A DNA stretch of 64,000 nucleotides from Jeotgalibaca ciconiae (GTDB lineage Bacteria; Bacillota; Bacilli; Lactobacillales; Aerococcaceae): assembly GCF_003955755.1 (NCBI RefSeq), contig NZ_CP034465.1, positions 2,288,001 to 2,352,000 on the forward strand, written 5' to 3'. Positions 26,405-36,180 of the stretch are shown one piece after another; position 1 is the stretch's first letter; each line of letters starts with the position of its first letter. The notes under the pieces are model-generated. The model was given only the letters and a program-made list of their open reading frames with translations, was not told the origin of the DNA and did no database searches. A program made the position numbers and the translations under genes.

Positions 26405-26962
26405 ATGAAGTGGACCTTAAAAGAAATCCAAGAACATCGTGGTGAACCGTTACATTTTACTGAAATAGTAAACCGTGAAGAGTCACTGATGAAAAGGGAT
26501 AGAGAAATCCTGGCAGTTTCAGATATTAAAGCAACTGGTTTTCTACTATATGAAAATCGATCAGTACTTGCCAATTTCCAGATCGATTATACGATCACCC
26601 TGCCTTCGTCTCGTTCATTGGAGCCGGTAGAAGTCTCAATGAGTGTGCCAATCTTTGAAACGTATGTGGAAGATGAAGAATCTTATGAAACGTCGGAAGA
26701 ATTAAACGATATCGTTATTCCGATTGAAAACAATGAAGTGAATTTAATTCCTGCCATTGAAGATATGATTCTCTTAAATATTCCGGTACAAATTTTCACG
26801 GAAGAAGAGCTTAGCTCAAGTGAACTGCCTCAAGGGGCAGATTGGTCAGTCGTTTCAGAAGACGATTATCAGCAAAAAAGGGCGAAACAAAAGGAAGAAC
26901 AAGTAGATCCTCGCTTAGCGGAATTGAAAGCTCTCCTGGAAGACGAAGAAAAAGAGGAATAA
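26405..26962 (+). CDS. YceD family protein (DUF177)
   Basis: The protein has about 185 acidic residues, with MKWTLKEIQEHRGEPLHF at the N-terminus and the DUF177 core LEPVEVSMSVPIFETY. The C-terminal tail is Glu/Lys-rich (DPRLAELKALLEDEEKEE). DUF177/YceD precedes rpmF in most bacteria and has been linked to 23S rRNA accumulation. ATG 26405 is chosen because TTAGGGGTGAAGG lies upstream and the promoter at 26348-26376 excludes the earlier TTG. Confidence 0.93.
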   Translation: MKWTLKEIQEHRGEPLHFTEIVNREESLMKRDREILAVSDIKATGFLLYENRSVLANFQIDYTITLPSSRSLEPVEVSMSVPIFETYVEDEESYETSEELNDIVIPIENNEVNLIPAIEDMILLNIPVQIFTEEELSSSELPQGADWSVVSEDDYQQKRAKQKEEQVDPRLAELKALLEDEEKEE

Positions 26963-27010
26963 AGTTCGACCTGCTGTTTATGCAGCAACATTATGGGGAG
27001 GTGTAAGGAA

Positions 27011-27190
27011 ATGGCAGTACCTAAAAGAAGAACATCTAAAGCACGTAAAGCTAGAAGACGTACTCATTTTAAACTAGAAGTACCAGGATTGAATGCTTGT
27101 CCAAATTGTGGTGAACTTAAGAAAAGCCACCACGTTTGTGCTTCATGTGGTCATTATGACGGCAAAGAAGTAGTATCAAACGAAGCGTAA
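27011..27190 (+). CDS. rpmF: 50S ribosomal protein L32
   Basis: The 59-residue L32 is very basic at its N-terminus ([20 protein letters not shown]) and has a four-cysteine zinc ribbon, CPNC and CASC, around residues 32-48. GGGGAGGTG precedes ATG 27011; the in-frame ATG 18 bp upstream contains the ribosome site and is rejected. It is in an operon with yceD and ends at the terminator 27205. Confidence 0.98.
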   Translation: MAVPKRRTSKARKARRRTHFKLEVPGLNACPNCGELKKSHHVCASCGHYDGKEVVSNEA

Positions 27191-27204
27191 TTCCATAACG
27201 ATTC

Positions 27205-27237
27205 AACCGAGAGATAACCAATCCTCGGTTTTTTTGT
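27205..27237 (+). terminator. Terminator of yceD-rpmF
   Basis: AACCGAG / CTCGGTT is followed by TTTTTTTG. Confidence 0.88.
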
Positions 27238-27245
27238 TTTCTTAG

Positions 27246-27551
27246 GAGAAAAAGCGCGCGTATTCACTTTTCTTATTTTGTCTTTTATCAGATAAAAGGA
27301 CCCGATAATTTGTCCACTTTCCCTGATAAAAGCAGTTTATCAAGGAAAGACTTGATTTTTATGGCTAGCTTTCCCTGATAAGTGATGGATATCAAGGAAA
27401 GGGTGGATTTAAATACCCTGTTTTCCTTTAATAGCCATCTTTTTGAATCTAGAAGGAAGTGTGGAAACGAGGGGAGCCCAATCCAGAGGTTAATCTCCGT
27501 TTATCCTAGCGAGCTTCGCTGCAGGACAAAATGGGCTTGTCCGCTTTTCTA
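27246..27551 (+). repeat. Diverged repeat element with three GATAA hairpins and right-end module
   Basis: It follows the rpmF terminator. Three inverted repeats are CTTTTATC / GATAAAAG (27282-27298), CTTTCCCTGATAAA / TTTATCAAGGAAAG (27317-27349) and CTTTCCCTGATA / TATCAAGGAAAG (27369-27401). At 27506-27551 a right-end module carries GAGCTTCGCTGC and GGGCTTGTCCGCTTTTCT, as in the 208-bp repeats. There is no ORF in 27191-27629. Confidence 0.65.
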
Positions 27552-27629
27552 AAAAAATAAGACTTTGGTCGGTATTATCTATTATAATAAAAGGTAGAAT
27601 AAGGATAGTTAATGGAAGGGGTGTTTTTA

Positions 27630-28004
27630 TTGAAAAATATTGATTCATTTGAAATATTTTTATATGTTTTTCCGATTATTGAAATTATTTTATTAACGTT
27701 TTTTTTCAAGCCTTATTTACAATATAAAAAATTCAAACTTGCTGTATCAGATGCAACTTTACCCATCTTACTATTAGGAATCCATTTTCTTAGTGTCAGA
27801 TTACTTACCTATAGTTTATTACCGCATTTTTTACTTGCTGCTTTTTTCGTAGGGCTTCTATTAACTTTATATTTTGATTTTTCTAAAAGAAATTTAACGA
27901 CAGCTAAACTGTTTTCCATATTTCTTAAAGCTGCTTTTGTACTTGGCTTTTTAACATATTATGGAATCGTCGTTGCTCGTATTTTTCAAATTTTGCATGG
28001 CTGA
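27630..28004 (+). CDS. DUF3397-type small membrane protein
   Basis: This is a hydrophobic protein of about 124 residues with four predicted membrane segments (around residues 8-27, 44-66, 72-88 and 98-118). It resembles DUF3397 proteins, which in enterococci and listeriae lie just upstream of mraZ; here carAB and two insertions separate it from the dcw cluster. TTG 27630 is chosen because GGAAGGGG lies 7 nt upstream; the ATG at 27612 would put the ribosome site inside the gene. Function unknown. Confidence 0.6.
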   Translation: MKNIDSFEIFLYVFPIIEIILLTFFFKPYLQYKKFKLAVSDATLPILLLGIHFLSVRLLTYSLLPHFLLAAFFVGLLLTLYFDFSKRNLTTAKLFSIFLKAAFVLGFLTYYGIVVARIFQILHG

Positions 28005-28045
28005 TAATTGAACACAGATTATTAGTGGAAGGAAGGTGGAAAGTT

Positions 28046-29065
28046 ATGAAAGTTCTTTTATATTCAGAAGGGATGAAGTGGATTCATAAATCTGGACTAG
28101 GTAGAGCGATTGATCATCAAAAGCAAGCATTAACTTTTAGTGGAGTATCGTTTACGACAGAAAGAACTGATTCATTTGATTGCGTGCACATCAATACATA
28201 CTTTTTAAAATCCTTGCTGCTGGCGAAACGTATGAGAAGAAGAGGAGTTCCGGTAATTTACCACGGACACTCTACAGAAGAAGATTTTCGTAATTCTTTT
28301 CTTTTTTCAAATTTCTTTTCGCCGCTGTTTAGAAAATGGATTGTTTATTGCTACAATCATGGAGATGTAGTGATTACTCCAACGCCATATGCAAAAAGAT
28401 TATTGGAACAATCCGGTGTAACAAAACCCATTTACCCTGTCTCAAATGGGATTAATCTTTCTTACTATCAACAAAATCCCGAGATGAGATGCAATTTTCG
28501 TAAGGAATATGGATTTTCTGATTCAGATAAAGTAATTATGTCGGTTGGTCTCTATATCAAAAGAAAAGGCTTGCTTGATTTTGTCGAAATAGCTAAAAAA
28601 ATGCCAGAATATCAATTCATTTGGTTTGGTTATTTGGATTTAAAACAAGTTCCAAAAGAGATTAGAAATGCTGTTCATACAGAGCTGCCTAATTTAATCT
28701 TTGCCGGTTATGTTACTCCTGAGAAATTACGAGAGGCATATGCTGGATCTGATTTGTTCTTTTTTCCAACTTACGAAGAAACGGAAGGGATTGTTCTTCT
28801 CGAAGCCATGGCAATGAGACAAACTTGTTTGATTAGAGATATCCCCATATATGAAGAGTACCTGCACATGAAGGATGTCTATAAAGGAAAGACAAACGAA
28901 GAATTTATAAAATTAATACAAGGAATTATAAAAGGTGAGTTGCCGCGTTTAACGGAACAGAGCTTAAAAAATGTTGAAGAACGCGATATTGAGAAAATAG
29001 GTTCTCAACTTGTAAATGTTTATCGAGAAGCAATTCAACTATCAGTAAAACTTTACGAAAAATAA
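28046..29065 (+). CDS. GT4 glycosyltransferase, possible second glycolipid synthase
   Basis: The 339-residue GT-B enzyme starts MKVLLYSEGMKWIHKSGLGRAIDHQKQAL, a pattern I associate with the streptococcal CpoA/LafA group that adds a second sugar to monoglucosyl-diacylglycerol. Donor-domain motifs are VISVGLY-like IMSVGLYIKRKG and FFPTYEETEGIVLLEAMAM with the E(x7)E pair. No signal peptide is present. AAGGTGG precedes ATG 28046; GTG 28025 is in frame but overlaps that site. It would pair functionally with the unlinked enzyme at 15228. The substrate is an inference. Confidence 0.7.
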   Translation: MKVLLYSEGMKWIHKSGLGRAIDHQKQALTFSGVSFTTERTDSFDCVHINTYFLKSLLLAKRMRRRGVPVIYHGHSTEEDFRNSFLFSNFFSPLFRKWIVYCYNHGDVVITPTPYAKRLLEQSGVTKPIYPVSNGINLSYYQQNPEMRCNFRKEYGFSDSDKVIMSVGLYIKRKGLLDFVEIAKKMPEYQFIWFGYLDLKQVPKEIRNAVHTELPNLIFAGYVTPEKLREAYAGSDLFFFPTYEETEGIVLLEAMAMRQTCLIRDIPIYEEYLHMKDVYKGKTNEEFIKLIQGIIKGELPRLTEQSLKNVEERDIEKIGSQLVNVYREAIQLSVKLYEK

Positions 29066-29191
29066 TTCAAATAGTAATTTCCTCCTTTTTTTGGTTAAGA
29101 CCAGAAGAAGGTTTTTTGTACAAAATTTCTTTTATCAAAAAGAGGGGTTGATTAAATCTCACATTTATTTTTCATTTTTAGAGGAAATAAA

Positions 29192-29220
29192 TTGAAAATT
29201 TCTTTTAAATATTTTAAAAT
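29192..29220 (+). promoter_or_regulatory. Promoter of carAB
   Basis: -35 TTGAAA (29192-29197), 17 bp, -10 TAAAAT (29215-29220). It gives a leader of roughly 195 nt that contains the PyrR attenuator. Confidence 0.65.
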
Positions 29221-29266
29221 AAACAACATGCACAATGCTGTACGAGATACAGTATTTGGCTAAAGG

Positions 29267-29358
29267 GTCTTTAATTTAGCACAGAGAGGCTAACAAGGCA
29301 TGTGAAACGATTAATGTAGACAACCGTTGAAACACGCCCATACCAGGTGTGTTTTTTG
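29267..29358 (+). promoter_or_regulatory. PyrR-dependent attenuator in the carAB leader
   Basis: The hairpin 29267-29300 has lower stem GTCTT / AAGGC, upper stem TTAGC / GCTAA and the purine-rich loop ACAGAGAG. It matches the PyrR binding loop (CAGAGAGGCT then AAGG). Downstream, AACACGCC / GGTGTGTT followed by TTTTTTG (29331-29358) is the attenuation terminator. With UMP bound, PyrR would stabilise the upstream hairpin and let the terminator form, lowering carAB when pyrimidines are abundant. Confidence 0.88.
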
Positions 29359-29421
29359 TTTTCTGCTTTTCATTCAAGCCTGGGAGATATACCTTGACAA
29401 TCAAAAATCGGGAGGAAGAAC

Positions 29422-30522
29422 ATGAAACAACGTAGATTTTTAGTATTAGAAGATGGCAGTTGTTATCCGGGGTACGCATTCGGATCAACAAAAGATGCGA
29501 TTGGAGAAATCGTATTTAACACAGGGATGACAGGCTATCAAGAAACCTTATCGGATCCTTCCTACACAGGTCAAATTATTACTTTTACCTATCCGTTAAT
29601 CGGAAATTATGGCATCAATGAAGATGACTATGAAGGTGTGTATCCAGGTTTGAAAGGAATGGTCGTTCATGAATTGGCGGAACATCCAAGTAATTTCCGA
29701 TCTACTAAAACGTTGGATGAAGCTTTAAAGGATTTTGATGTACCCGGAATCTACGGTGTGGATACACGCAGCATCACACGAAAGATTCGCAGTAGTGGTA
29801 CAATGCGCGGCACATTGGTAGATAATGCCGATAAATTGGATGAAATTGTCGAATCGTTGAAGGTCTATCAATTGCCAGTTGATGAAATTCAATTGAATTC
29901 ATCAAAGGAAATCAAGCAATTTCCTGGTGATGGACCACGTGTTATATTGCTGGATTTTGGCTCCAAGGATAACATCCTTGTAGAATTATCGAAAAGAGAC
30001 TGTGAAGTTATCGTGGTTCCTTGGAATACGAGTGCTGAGATAATTTTGGCCTACAAACCACAAGGTATTATGTTGAGTAACGGACCTGGAAATCCGACAT
30101 CTGTTCCGGAAGCGATTGAAACAATCAAGCAACTGATTGCACAAGAAAATTTACCGATGTTTGGTGTTTGTCTTGGACACCAATTGATTTCGTTGGCTAG
30201 CGGTGCAACTACCTATAAATTAAAATTTGGACATCGGGGCGCAAACCATCCGGTCAAGGACCTTGAAAATGGAAAAATCAGCATTACGAGCCAAAATCAT
30301 GGCTATGCTGTAGATGAAGATAGTTTGAAACAAACCGATTTAATTGTAAGTCATCGTGCTTTGAACGATGGAACGAATGAAGGCATTAAGCATAAAGAAA
30401 AACCGATTTTTTCGGTTCAGTATCACCCTGAAGCATCGCCCGACCCGCATGATTCGAATGATTTGTTTGATCATTTTATCAATATGATGAAAACTGCTCA
30501 AGGAGGAAAACAACATGCCTAA
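29422..30522 (+). CDS. carA: Carbamoyl-phosphate synthase small subunit
   Basis: The 366-residue glutamine amidotransferase subunit supplies ammonia to CarB. The N-terminal CPSase domain contains [20 protein letters not shown]. The C-terminal class I amidotransferase has the triad C250 (GVCLGHQL), H335 and E337 ([11 protein letters not shown]). It is preceded by GGGAGGAAG and the PyrR attenuator. The stop overlaps carB by 8 bp. Control by PyrR suggests the pyrimidine role dominates over arginine. Confidence 0.98.
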   Translation: MKQRRFLVLEDGSCYPGYAFGSTKDAIGEIVFNTGMTGYQETLSDPSYTGQIITFTYPLIGNYGINEDDYEGVYPGLKGMVVHELAEHPSNFRSTKTLDEALKDFDVPGIYGVDTRSITRKIRSSGTMRGTLVDNADKLDEIVESLKVYQLPVDEIQLNSSKEIKQFPGDGPRVILLDFGSKDNILVELSKRDCEVIVVPWNTSAEIILAYKPQGIMLSNGPGNPTSVPEAIETIKQLIAQENLPMFGVCLGHQLISLASGATTYKLKFGHRGANHPVKDLENGKISITSQNHGYAVDEDSLKQTDLIVSHRALNDGTNEGIKHKEKPIFSVQYHPEASPDPHDSNDLFDHFINMMKTAQGGKQHA

Positions 30523-33500
30523 ACGTACAGATATTCAAACGATTCTAGTAATTGGTTCAGGACCAATCATCATCGGGCAAGCAGCAGAATTTGACTACGC
30601 TGGAACACAGGCGTGCTTGGCTTTAAAAGAAGAAGGATATAAAGTTATCTTGGTCAATTCGAACCCTGCCACAATTATGACGGATGTCGAAATTGCGGAT
30701 AAAGTTTATATGGAACCACTCTCTTTAGATTTCATCACCAATATCATCCGTAAAGAACGTCCGGATGCATTATTGCCAACGTTAGGCGGACAGACCGGTT
30801 TAAATATGGCAGTGGAACTGGATCGAGCAGGTGTCTTGGAAGACTTCAATGTTGAATTACTGGGTACAAAGTTGAGTTCCATCCAACAGGCTGAAGACCG
30901 TGACTTGTTCCGTCAATTAATGGCAGAACTGAACCAGCCAGTCCCAGAGAGCGATATCGTCCATACGGTAGAGGAAGCTTTGGCTTTCACAGCTAAAGTC
31001 GGTTACCCATTGATTGTTCGACCTGCTTTCACGATGGGAGGGACCGGAGGCGGTATCTGTTACAATGAAGCCGACTTGCGTGAGATTGTGGCGAACGGCT
31101 TGCGATATTCACCGGTAACCCAATGTTTATTGGAAAAGTCGATTGCTGGCTTTAAGGAAATTGAATACGAAGTGATGCGTGACAGCAATGACAATGCGAT
31201 TGTTGTCTGCAATATGGAAAACGTTGATCCGGTTGGAGTTCATACGGGCGATTCGATTGTTGTCGCACCATCTCAAACTTTGACGGACAGGGAACATCAA
31301 ATGCTGCGCAATGTTTCTTTGCAGATTATTCGTGCTTTAAAAATTGAAGGAGGCTGCAATGTCCAGTTGGCATTGGATCCGTATTCGTTCGACTACTACA
31401 TCATTGAAGTGAACCCTCGTGTCAGCCGCTCTTCAGCATTGGCGAGCAAAGCGACTGGCTATCCGATTGCAAAGATGGCAGCAAAAATAGCTGTTGGCTT
31501 GACTTTGGATGAGATGAAGAACCCAGTGACGGGTACATCTTATGCCGCATTCGAACCGACTTTGGACTACATAGTGACCAAAATCCCGCGTTTTCCGTTT
31601 GACAAATTCGAAAAGGGTGATCGCAGTCTAGGAACACAAATGAAGGCGACTGGTGAAGTCATGGCTATGGGACGAACCTTTGAGGAATCCATGCTAAAAG
31701 CAATTCGTTCGTTGGAATACGGTGTCAACCACATATCTTTGCCTAAAGACCATGGACAGCTTGTGACGATGGAAGAGATCGAAAAAAATATTCGTTTCGC
31801 CTGCGATGAACGAATTTTCTATTTAGGCGAAGCGTTGCGTCAGGGAGTAACACCGAAAACAATCCATGAATGGAGCGAGATTGATTATTTCTTCCTGTAC
31901 AAATTAAAGCACATCATTGACTTGGAAAAGGAAGTAGCGGCAGCCGAACCGAAAAATCTTGAGATTCTAAGAGAAGCCAAGAAATACGGTTTTAGTGACG
32001 AAATCATTGCGGAATTTTGGAATATGCCTTCAGAAGATGTCTATGAGTTACGCAAAGAAAATGGGATTGTCCCTGTTTTCAAAATGGTGGATACTTGCGC
32101 GGGTGAGTTTGAATCCTTCACGCCGTATTTCTATAGCAGCTATGAAATGGAGCAGGAATCTTTTCCAAGTGAACGCAAAAAGGTCATTGTATTGGGTTCA
32201 GGTCCGATACGTATTGGACAAGGAGTCGAATTTGATTACGCAACGGTGCATGCAGTCTGGGCGATTCAGGAAGCCGGTTACGAGACAATCGTGATTAATA
32301 ATAACCCAGAGACTGTTTCGACAGACTTCTCGGTCTCAGATAAATTGTATTTTGAGCCGCTGACCGAAGAAGATGTGATGGCTATTATTGATTTGGAACA
32401 ACCCTTAGGAGTTGTTGTGCAGTTCGGAGGTCAAACAGCCATTAATTTAGCTGAAAAATTAGTAAAACATGGTGTGAAAATCCTCGGCACGAGCTTGGAA
32501 GACTTGGACCGGGCTGAAGATCGTAAGTTGTTCGAGCAGTTGTTGCGTGACTTGGATATTCCACAGGCGCCCGGCAAAACAGCTGTGACTGTTGAAGAAG
32601 CGGTGGCTGTAGCAAATGAAATCGGTTATCCCGTATTAGTGCGTCCATCCTATGTATTGGGAGGACGGGCAATGCAAATCGTATACAATCAAATCGATCT
32701 TGAGAAGTATATGGGAGAAGCAGTCATAGCTAGCCCAGAACGTCCAATATTGGTCGATCATTATCTGATTGGACAAGAATTGGAAGTTGATGCAATCTGT
32801 GATGGTGAAACGGTTTTAATTCCGGGGATCATGGAACACATCGAGCGGGCTGGCGTCCATTCTGGGGATTCGATTGCTGTATATCCACCACAAAATCTGT
32901 CGGTTGAATTGATTCAAACGATTGAAGACTACACCATTCGCGTAGCCAAGGGACTGAAAACGGTCGGACTAGTGAACATCCAGTTTGTCATCAGTGACGG
33001 CCAAGTCTATATTATCGAAGTAAATCCCCGCGCAAGCAGGACAATCCCTTTCTTGAGCAAGGTAACGGGGATTCCGATGGCGAAGTTGGCTGCAAAAGGA
33101 ATTCTAGGGTTGAAATTAAAGGACATGGGGTACACAACAGGGCTGGCTCCACTAAAGCCTAACGTATATGTGAAGATGCCTGTCTTCAGTTTCAACAAAC
33201 TTAAGAAGGTCGATACAGTGTTAGGACCAGAAATGAAGTCTACGGGGGAAATCATTGGGAAAGACATCGATCTGCCGAAATCATTATACAAAGGGTTTAT
33301 TGCATCTGGTATCCATGTGCCTGAATATGGCACGGCATTAATGACAGTGTCTGACAAGGATAAAGGAGAACTTATTTCGTTAGTAAAACGATTGATCATG
33401 TTAGGGTATCATATTGTTGCGACGACCGGGACGGGTAAAGCTTTGGAAGCCGAAAATATTAAAGTCGATGTCATTGAAAAAATCAATGAAAACAGCAATA

Positions 33501-33706
33501 ATATTCTAGATGCTATCCGCGATGGCCGTATCAACTTGGTCATCAATACGATGACAGCTGGAAAGTCGAGTGAGACTGATGGATTTTTGATTCGTCGTGA
33601 GGCAGTAGAAAACAATATTCCGTGTTTGACTTCCTTGGATACAGCAGAAGCGTTGTTGCAAGCAATGGAAACAATCCATTTTCAATTGGAAGAAATGAGT
33701 AAGTAA
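30515..33706 (+). CDS. carB: Carbamoyl-phosphate synthase large subunit
   Basis: The 1063-residue subunit has the two internally homologous ATP-grasp halves: the first begins with [20 protein letters not shown] near residue 12 and the second with [19 protein letters not shown] near 558. An oligomerisation region (about 400-550) and a C-terminal MGS-like allosteric domain (about 930-1063; [19 protein letters not shown]) are present. It makes carbamoyl phosphate for pyrimidine and arginine synthesis. GAGGAAAA lies in the end of carA. Downstream is repeat D and then a terminator split by an insertion sequence. Confidence 0.98.
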   Translation: MPKRTDIQTILVIGSGPIIIGQAAEFDYAGTQACLALKEEGYKVILVNSNPATIMTDVEIADKVYMEPLSLDFITNIIRKERPDALLPTLGGQTGLNMAVELDRAGVLEDFNVELLGTKLSSIQQAEDRDLFRQLMAELNQPVPESDIVHTVEEALAFTAKVGYPLIVRPAFTMGGTGGGICYNEADLREIVANGLRYSPVTQCLLEKSIAGFKEIEYEVMRDSNDNAIVVCNMENVDPVGVHTGDSIVVAPSQTLTDREHQMLRNVSLQIIRALKIEGGCNVQLALDPYSFDYYIIEVNPRVSRSSALASKATGYPIAKMAAKIAVGLTLDEMKNPVTGTSYAAFEPTLDYIVTKIPRFPFDKFEKGDRSLGTQMKATGEVMAMGRTFEESMLKAIRSLEYGVNHISLPKDHGQLVTMEEIEKNIRFACDERIFYLGEALRQGVTPKTIHEWSEIDYFFLYKLKHIIDLEKEVAAAEPKNLEILREAKKYGFSDEIIAEFWNMPSEDVYELRKENGIVPVFKMVDTCAGEFESFTPYFYSSYEMEQESFPSERKKVIVLGSGPIRIGQGVEFDYATVHAVWAIQEAGYETIVINNNPETVSTDFSVSDKLYFEPLTEEDVMAIIDLEQPLGVVVQFGGQTAINLAEKLVKHGVKILGTSLEDLDRAEDRKLFEQLLRDLDIPQAPGKTAVTVEEAVAVANEIGYPVLVRPSYVLGGRAMQIVYNQIDLEKYMGEAVIASPERPILVDHYLIGQELEVDAICDGETVLIPGIMEHIERAGVHSGDSIAVYPPQNLSVELIQTIEDYTIRVAKGLKTVGLVNIQFVISDGQVYIIEVNPRASRTIPFLSKVTGIPMAKLAAKGILGLKLKDMGYTTGLAPLKPNVYVKMPVFSFNKLKKVDTVLGPEMKSTGEIIGKDIDLPKSLYKGFIASGIHVPEYGTALMTVSDKDKGELISLVKRLIMLGYHIVATTGTGKALEAENIKVDVIEKINENSNNILDAIRDGRINLVINTMTAGKSSETDGFLIRREAVENNIPCLTSLDTAEALLQAMETIHFQLEEMSK

Positions 33707-33766
33707 AGACAAAAATAATGACCTTATCATTTCTGGCATTGATGCATATCTAACAATACTAAAAAA

Positions 33767-33973
33767 TAAGAAAAGCGGACAAGTCCGCCTTGGCCTATGA
33801 AAAAATAGGAAATTTGACCCTGAATTGTCAGGAGACTTCACGCTTCAGCGGGTTAGTCGAATGATATGCGTTAGCGAGCAGCGAAGCGCGCAATGGGGCA
33901 AATTTATCTTTTTTTCATTAGGTCAGGACTTGGGAGCTAGACATTGATGGCTGAACTTATAATCCCCTAGTCT
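33767..33973 (-). repeat. Dispersed repeat copy D (full, about 207 bp, inverted)
   Basis: Read on the minus strand it begins AGACTAGGGG straight after the minus-strand T-tract (GCTTTTTTAT) of the bidirectional terminator at 33976, and ends GTCCGC plus TTTTCTTAT. It therefore has the same polarity to a hairpin plus T-tract as the other four copies, although it lies between carB and that terminator. It carries the full apical segment. Confidence 0.9.
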
Positions 33974-33996
33974 ATAAAAAAGCCCCGCAATTGGAG

Positions 33997-35532
33997 TGAA
34001 ATGGACCCTGTGTCAAGGACATTAAAAAAAAGACCTTATGCAACACCCGATAAAAATTGCTCCCTGTAATGAACAGGAGGCAATTTTTTTAGGTTCCATT
34101 GTCCGCGTTCATTATTATAGTAGTCTATGTAATCATCTACTATTGCTCGTAACTCTTCTAAATGGACACAACTTTTATACTCCATTTCATCTTTCAAATG
34201 ACCAAAGAACGACTCTTGAGGAGCGTTGTCCCAACAATTACCTCTTCTAGACATGGACTGTCCTAAGTCATTATCCGCCAACTTCTTATGGAATTTAGGA
34301 CTCGTATAGTGCACGCCCTGATCTGAATGGATAAAGGCATCTTTGTGTAACGTTGCGCCGTGGGCGCTCATTAATACATCAATGGTAGTTAATGAGATAG
34401 CTAGTTTTAGGTTATCAGATACATAGTGAGCGAGTATCTCTTTCGTCGTGCCGTCTTTAATGGTCGACAAATAACCCATAAATCCATTGGCTCCAGGTAA
34501 ATAAGTGATATCAGTTAAGAGAACTTTATGAGCTATTCCTTGGACAAATTGACGCTCCAATTTATTCTCAACAGTGTGGTGTTCTTTGGTAGCTTTCGCC
34601 ATTCTCTTATAGGGGTTCGCTTTACGAATGGGGCAGAAAATATGAAATTTCCTCATCAAGCGCTGGACCTTTTTACGATTGACTGTCATTCCTAGAATAT
34701 TCTTGAAATACATGACAATACTACGAGAGCCTTTCTTGTAACCACGGTAGCTATAGGCGTTTTCAATTTGGATTCTCCAAGCTTGATCTTCCTCTTCTCG
34801 TACGTTTCTCTGGGCTAAGCCCTTTAAATAATTGTAATAACCTGAGCGAGAAACCTCCAGCGTTTCACATGCATCTATAATCGTTCCTGTGTATGAACCA
34901 TCTGTTTTCATTTTATGGATTCTTGCGAAGGTTTCACTAGTCTTTTCGCTGTTTTCTAGCCTCCTTTCGCTCCATTCTGATTTTTTTAACAATTCATTTT
35001 CCTGCTCTAATAATGAAATTTTAGCTTGTAACTTTTCAATTTGTTGTTCAGGTGTTCGTTCAGTCTTTCGCGGTCTGCCTGAACGGTTTTGTCGAGTGTC
35101 TTTCAATGCCAAAACACCATTATCACGATATCTTTTTCGCCATTTCTTAGCGAATGCTTTTATCCGGCTTTCACCAAGCATTTCCGGATCAAATCCTGCT
35201 TCAATAAATATTTGTTTAGCCGTTTTTGAATCCAATGATTCTGAAACAAAATGGCGTTTGAATTCATCGGAATAAGTAATGCTTTTCTCTGATACATTTT
35301 TAACGTACGGATTTCTTCTCAAAACTCGAATTTGTTCCGATGTAAAAATTAACTTTGACATTTAGCGGCTCCTTTCTGCACGTAGTGCAGTTAATATGAA
35401 TTGTGGTTTAATGAATGGAGCAATACTACTTCAATTCAAACGTTAACGTATTTTCCTCTATTCATAAGTATACAAAAACAAACCCTATAGAAGGGCACTT
35501 TTTTTAGTGTCCATTCTATAGGGTCCATTTTA
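33997..35532 (-). mobile_element. IS3-family insertion sequence, copy 2 (complete, 1536 bp)
   Basis: The terminal inverted repeats are TGAAATGGACCCTGTGTCAA at the left and, reversed, TAAAATGGACCCTATAGAAT at the right. A 3-bp target duplication GAG occurs at 33994-33996 and 35533-35535. One transposase gene fills the interior. Copy 1 sits at 1-1445 in the same orientation, about 34 kb away. The insertion point is the apex of a terminator stem. Confidence 0.93.
34036..35361 (-). CDS. IS3-family transposase
   Basis: The 441-residue DDE transposase carries a helix-turn-helix region at about residues 30-95 (SDEFKRHFVSESLDSKTAKQ), a leucine-rich coiled coil at 105-127, an HTH_21-like linker DGSYTGTIIDACETLEVSRS around 154-173, and the rve core with D284 (LLTDITY), D347 (HSDQGVHY) and E383 (PQESFFGHLK). 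It is a single uninterrupted frame, unlike the usual two-frame IS3 arrangement with programmed frameshifting. AAAGGAG precedes the start. It looks intact. Confidence 0.95.
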   Translation of the reverse strand: MSKLIFTSEQIRVLRRNPYVKNVSEKSITYSDEFKRHFVSESLDSKTAKQIFIEAGFDPEMLGESRIKAFAKKWRKRYRDNGVLALKDTRQNRSGRPRKTERTPEQQIEKLQAKISLLEQENELLKKSEWSERRLENSEKTSETFARIHKMKTDGSYTGTIIDACETLEVSRSGYYNYLKGLAQRNVREEEDQAWRIQIENAYSYRGYKKGSRSIVMYFKNILGMTVNRKKVQRLMRKFHIFCPIRKANPYKRMAKATKEHHTVENKLERQFVQGIAHKVLLTDITYLPGANGFMGYLSTIKDGTTKEILAHYVSDNLKLAISLTTIDVLMSAHGATLHKDAFIHSDQGVHYTSPKFHKKLADNDLGQSMSRRGNCWDNAPQESFFGHLKDEMEYKSCVHLEELRAIVDDYIDYYNNERGQWNLKKLPPVHYREQFLSGVA

Positions 35533-35680
35533 GAGTAAGATACTCCAATTGCGGGGCTTTTTTTTGTGGAGCAGGCCAGTCTTAAACACTGTATCGTGCA
35601 TTCCAAAAAAGAGGATTATTGATCAAAAAATCGGGAAATACCATCAAAAGATTTTTTTTTACCATTTTTTGGATAAAAGG

Positions 35681-35709
35681 TGGTGGGAAGTGGGGGATTG
35701 TGGTAGACT
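35681..35709 (+). promoter_or_regulatory. Candidate MraZ operator upstream of mraZ
   Basis: Three 10-bp direct repeats each begin TGG: TGGTGGGAAG, TGGGGGATTG and TGGTAGACTA. MraZ proteins bind tandem TGGG-type repeats ahead of their own gene in several bacteria. TAGACT (35704-35709) could be the -10. No clear -35 is seen. This is a motif-level inference. Confidence 0.5.
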
Positions 35710-35740
35710 AAATTCATATTGTAAAGTGGGGTGATTTCTC

Positions 35741-36172
35741 ATGCTGATTGGCGAATATAAACATAATATGGACGCAAAAGGGCGGATTATTATGCCTGCT
35801 AAGTTTCGTGAGGAGCTTGGTCAGTCTTTCATCCTCACAAGAGGGTTAGATGGATGTTTATTCGGCTATCCAATGGAGCAATGGGAAATACTTCAAGAAA
35901 AACTAAAACAATTACCACTTTCGAAAAAAGATGCGCGTTCATTCGTTCGTTTCTTCTATTCTGCAGCAGTAGAAGCAGAAATAGATAAACAAGGAAGAAT
36001 TAATATCCCAAGTACATTAGTTGATTATGCAAAAATTGAAAAAGAATGTCGTATCGTAGGTGTATCTGATCGTGTTGAGATTTGGAGTAATGCGAAATGG
36101 GAAGAATTTGCGGATATGGCAGAGGATTCATTTGAAGATATCGCTGAAAATATGATTGATTTTGGATTGTAG
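35741..36172 (+). CDS. mraZ: Transcriptional regulator MraZ
   Basis: The 143-residue DNA-binding protein contains two SpoVT/AbrB-like modules: [26 protein letters not shown] with [15 protein letters not shown], and later [21 protein letters not shown] with [11 protein letters not shown]. It represses or tunes the dcw operon of which it is the first gene. GTGGGGTG precedes ATG 35741. It is followed by rsmH after 8 bp. The upstream region was altered by the IS insertion, which lies 208 bp away. Confidence 0.97.
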   Translation: MLIGEYKHNMDAKGRIIMPAKFREELGQSFILTRGLDGCLFGYPMEQWEILQEKLKQLPLSKKDARSFVRFFYSAAVEAEIDKQGRINIPSTLVDYAKIEKECRIVGVSDRVEIWSNAKWEEFADMAEDSFEDIAENMIDFGL

Positions 36173-36180
36173 GTGAAAAC

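Larger units (their letters stand above)
33976..35568. terminator. Terminator between carB and mraZ, split by IS copy 2
   Basis: The left arm AAAAAAGCCCCGCAATTGGAG (33976-33996, 21 bases) lies before the IS, and the right arm TACTCCAATTGCGGGGC with a run of T follows it (35541-35566). Removing the 1536-bp IS and one GAG duplication restores a perfect 17-bp stem GCCCCGCAATTGGAGTA with loop AGA and T-tracts on both strands. The two arms are now about 1.5 kb apart, so the terminator can hardly fold during transcription. Confidence 0.85.

Noticed and set aside
1-35532. Composite transposon formed by the two IS3 copies
   Set aside because: The 32.5 kb between them is core chromosome with conserved gene order, not cargo.
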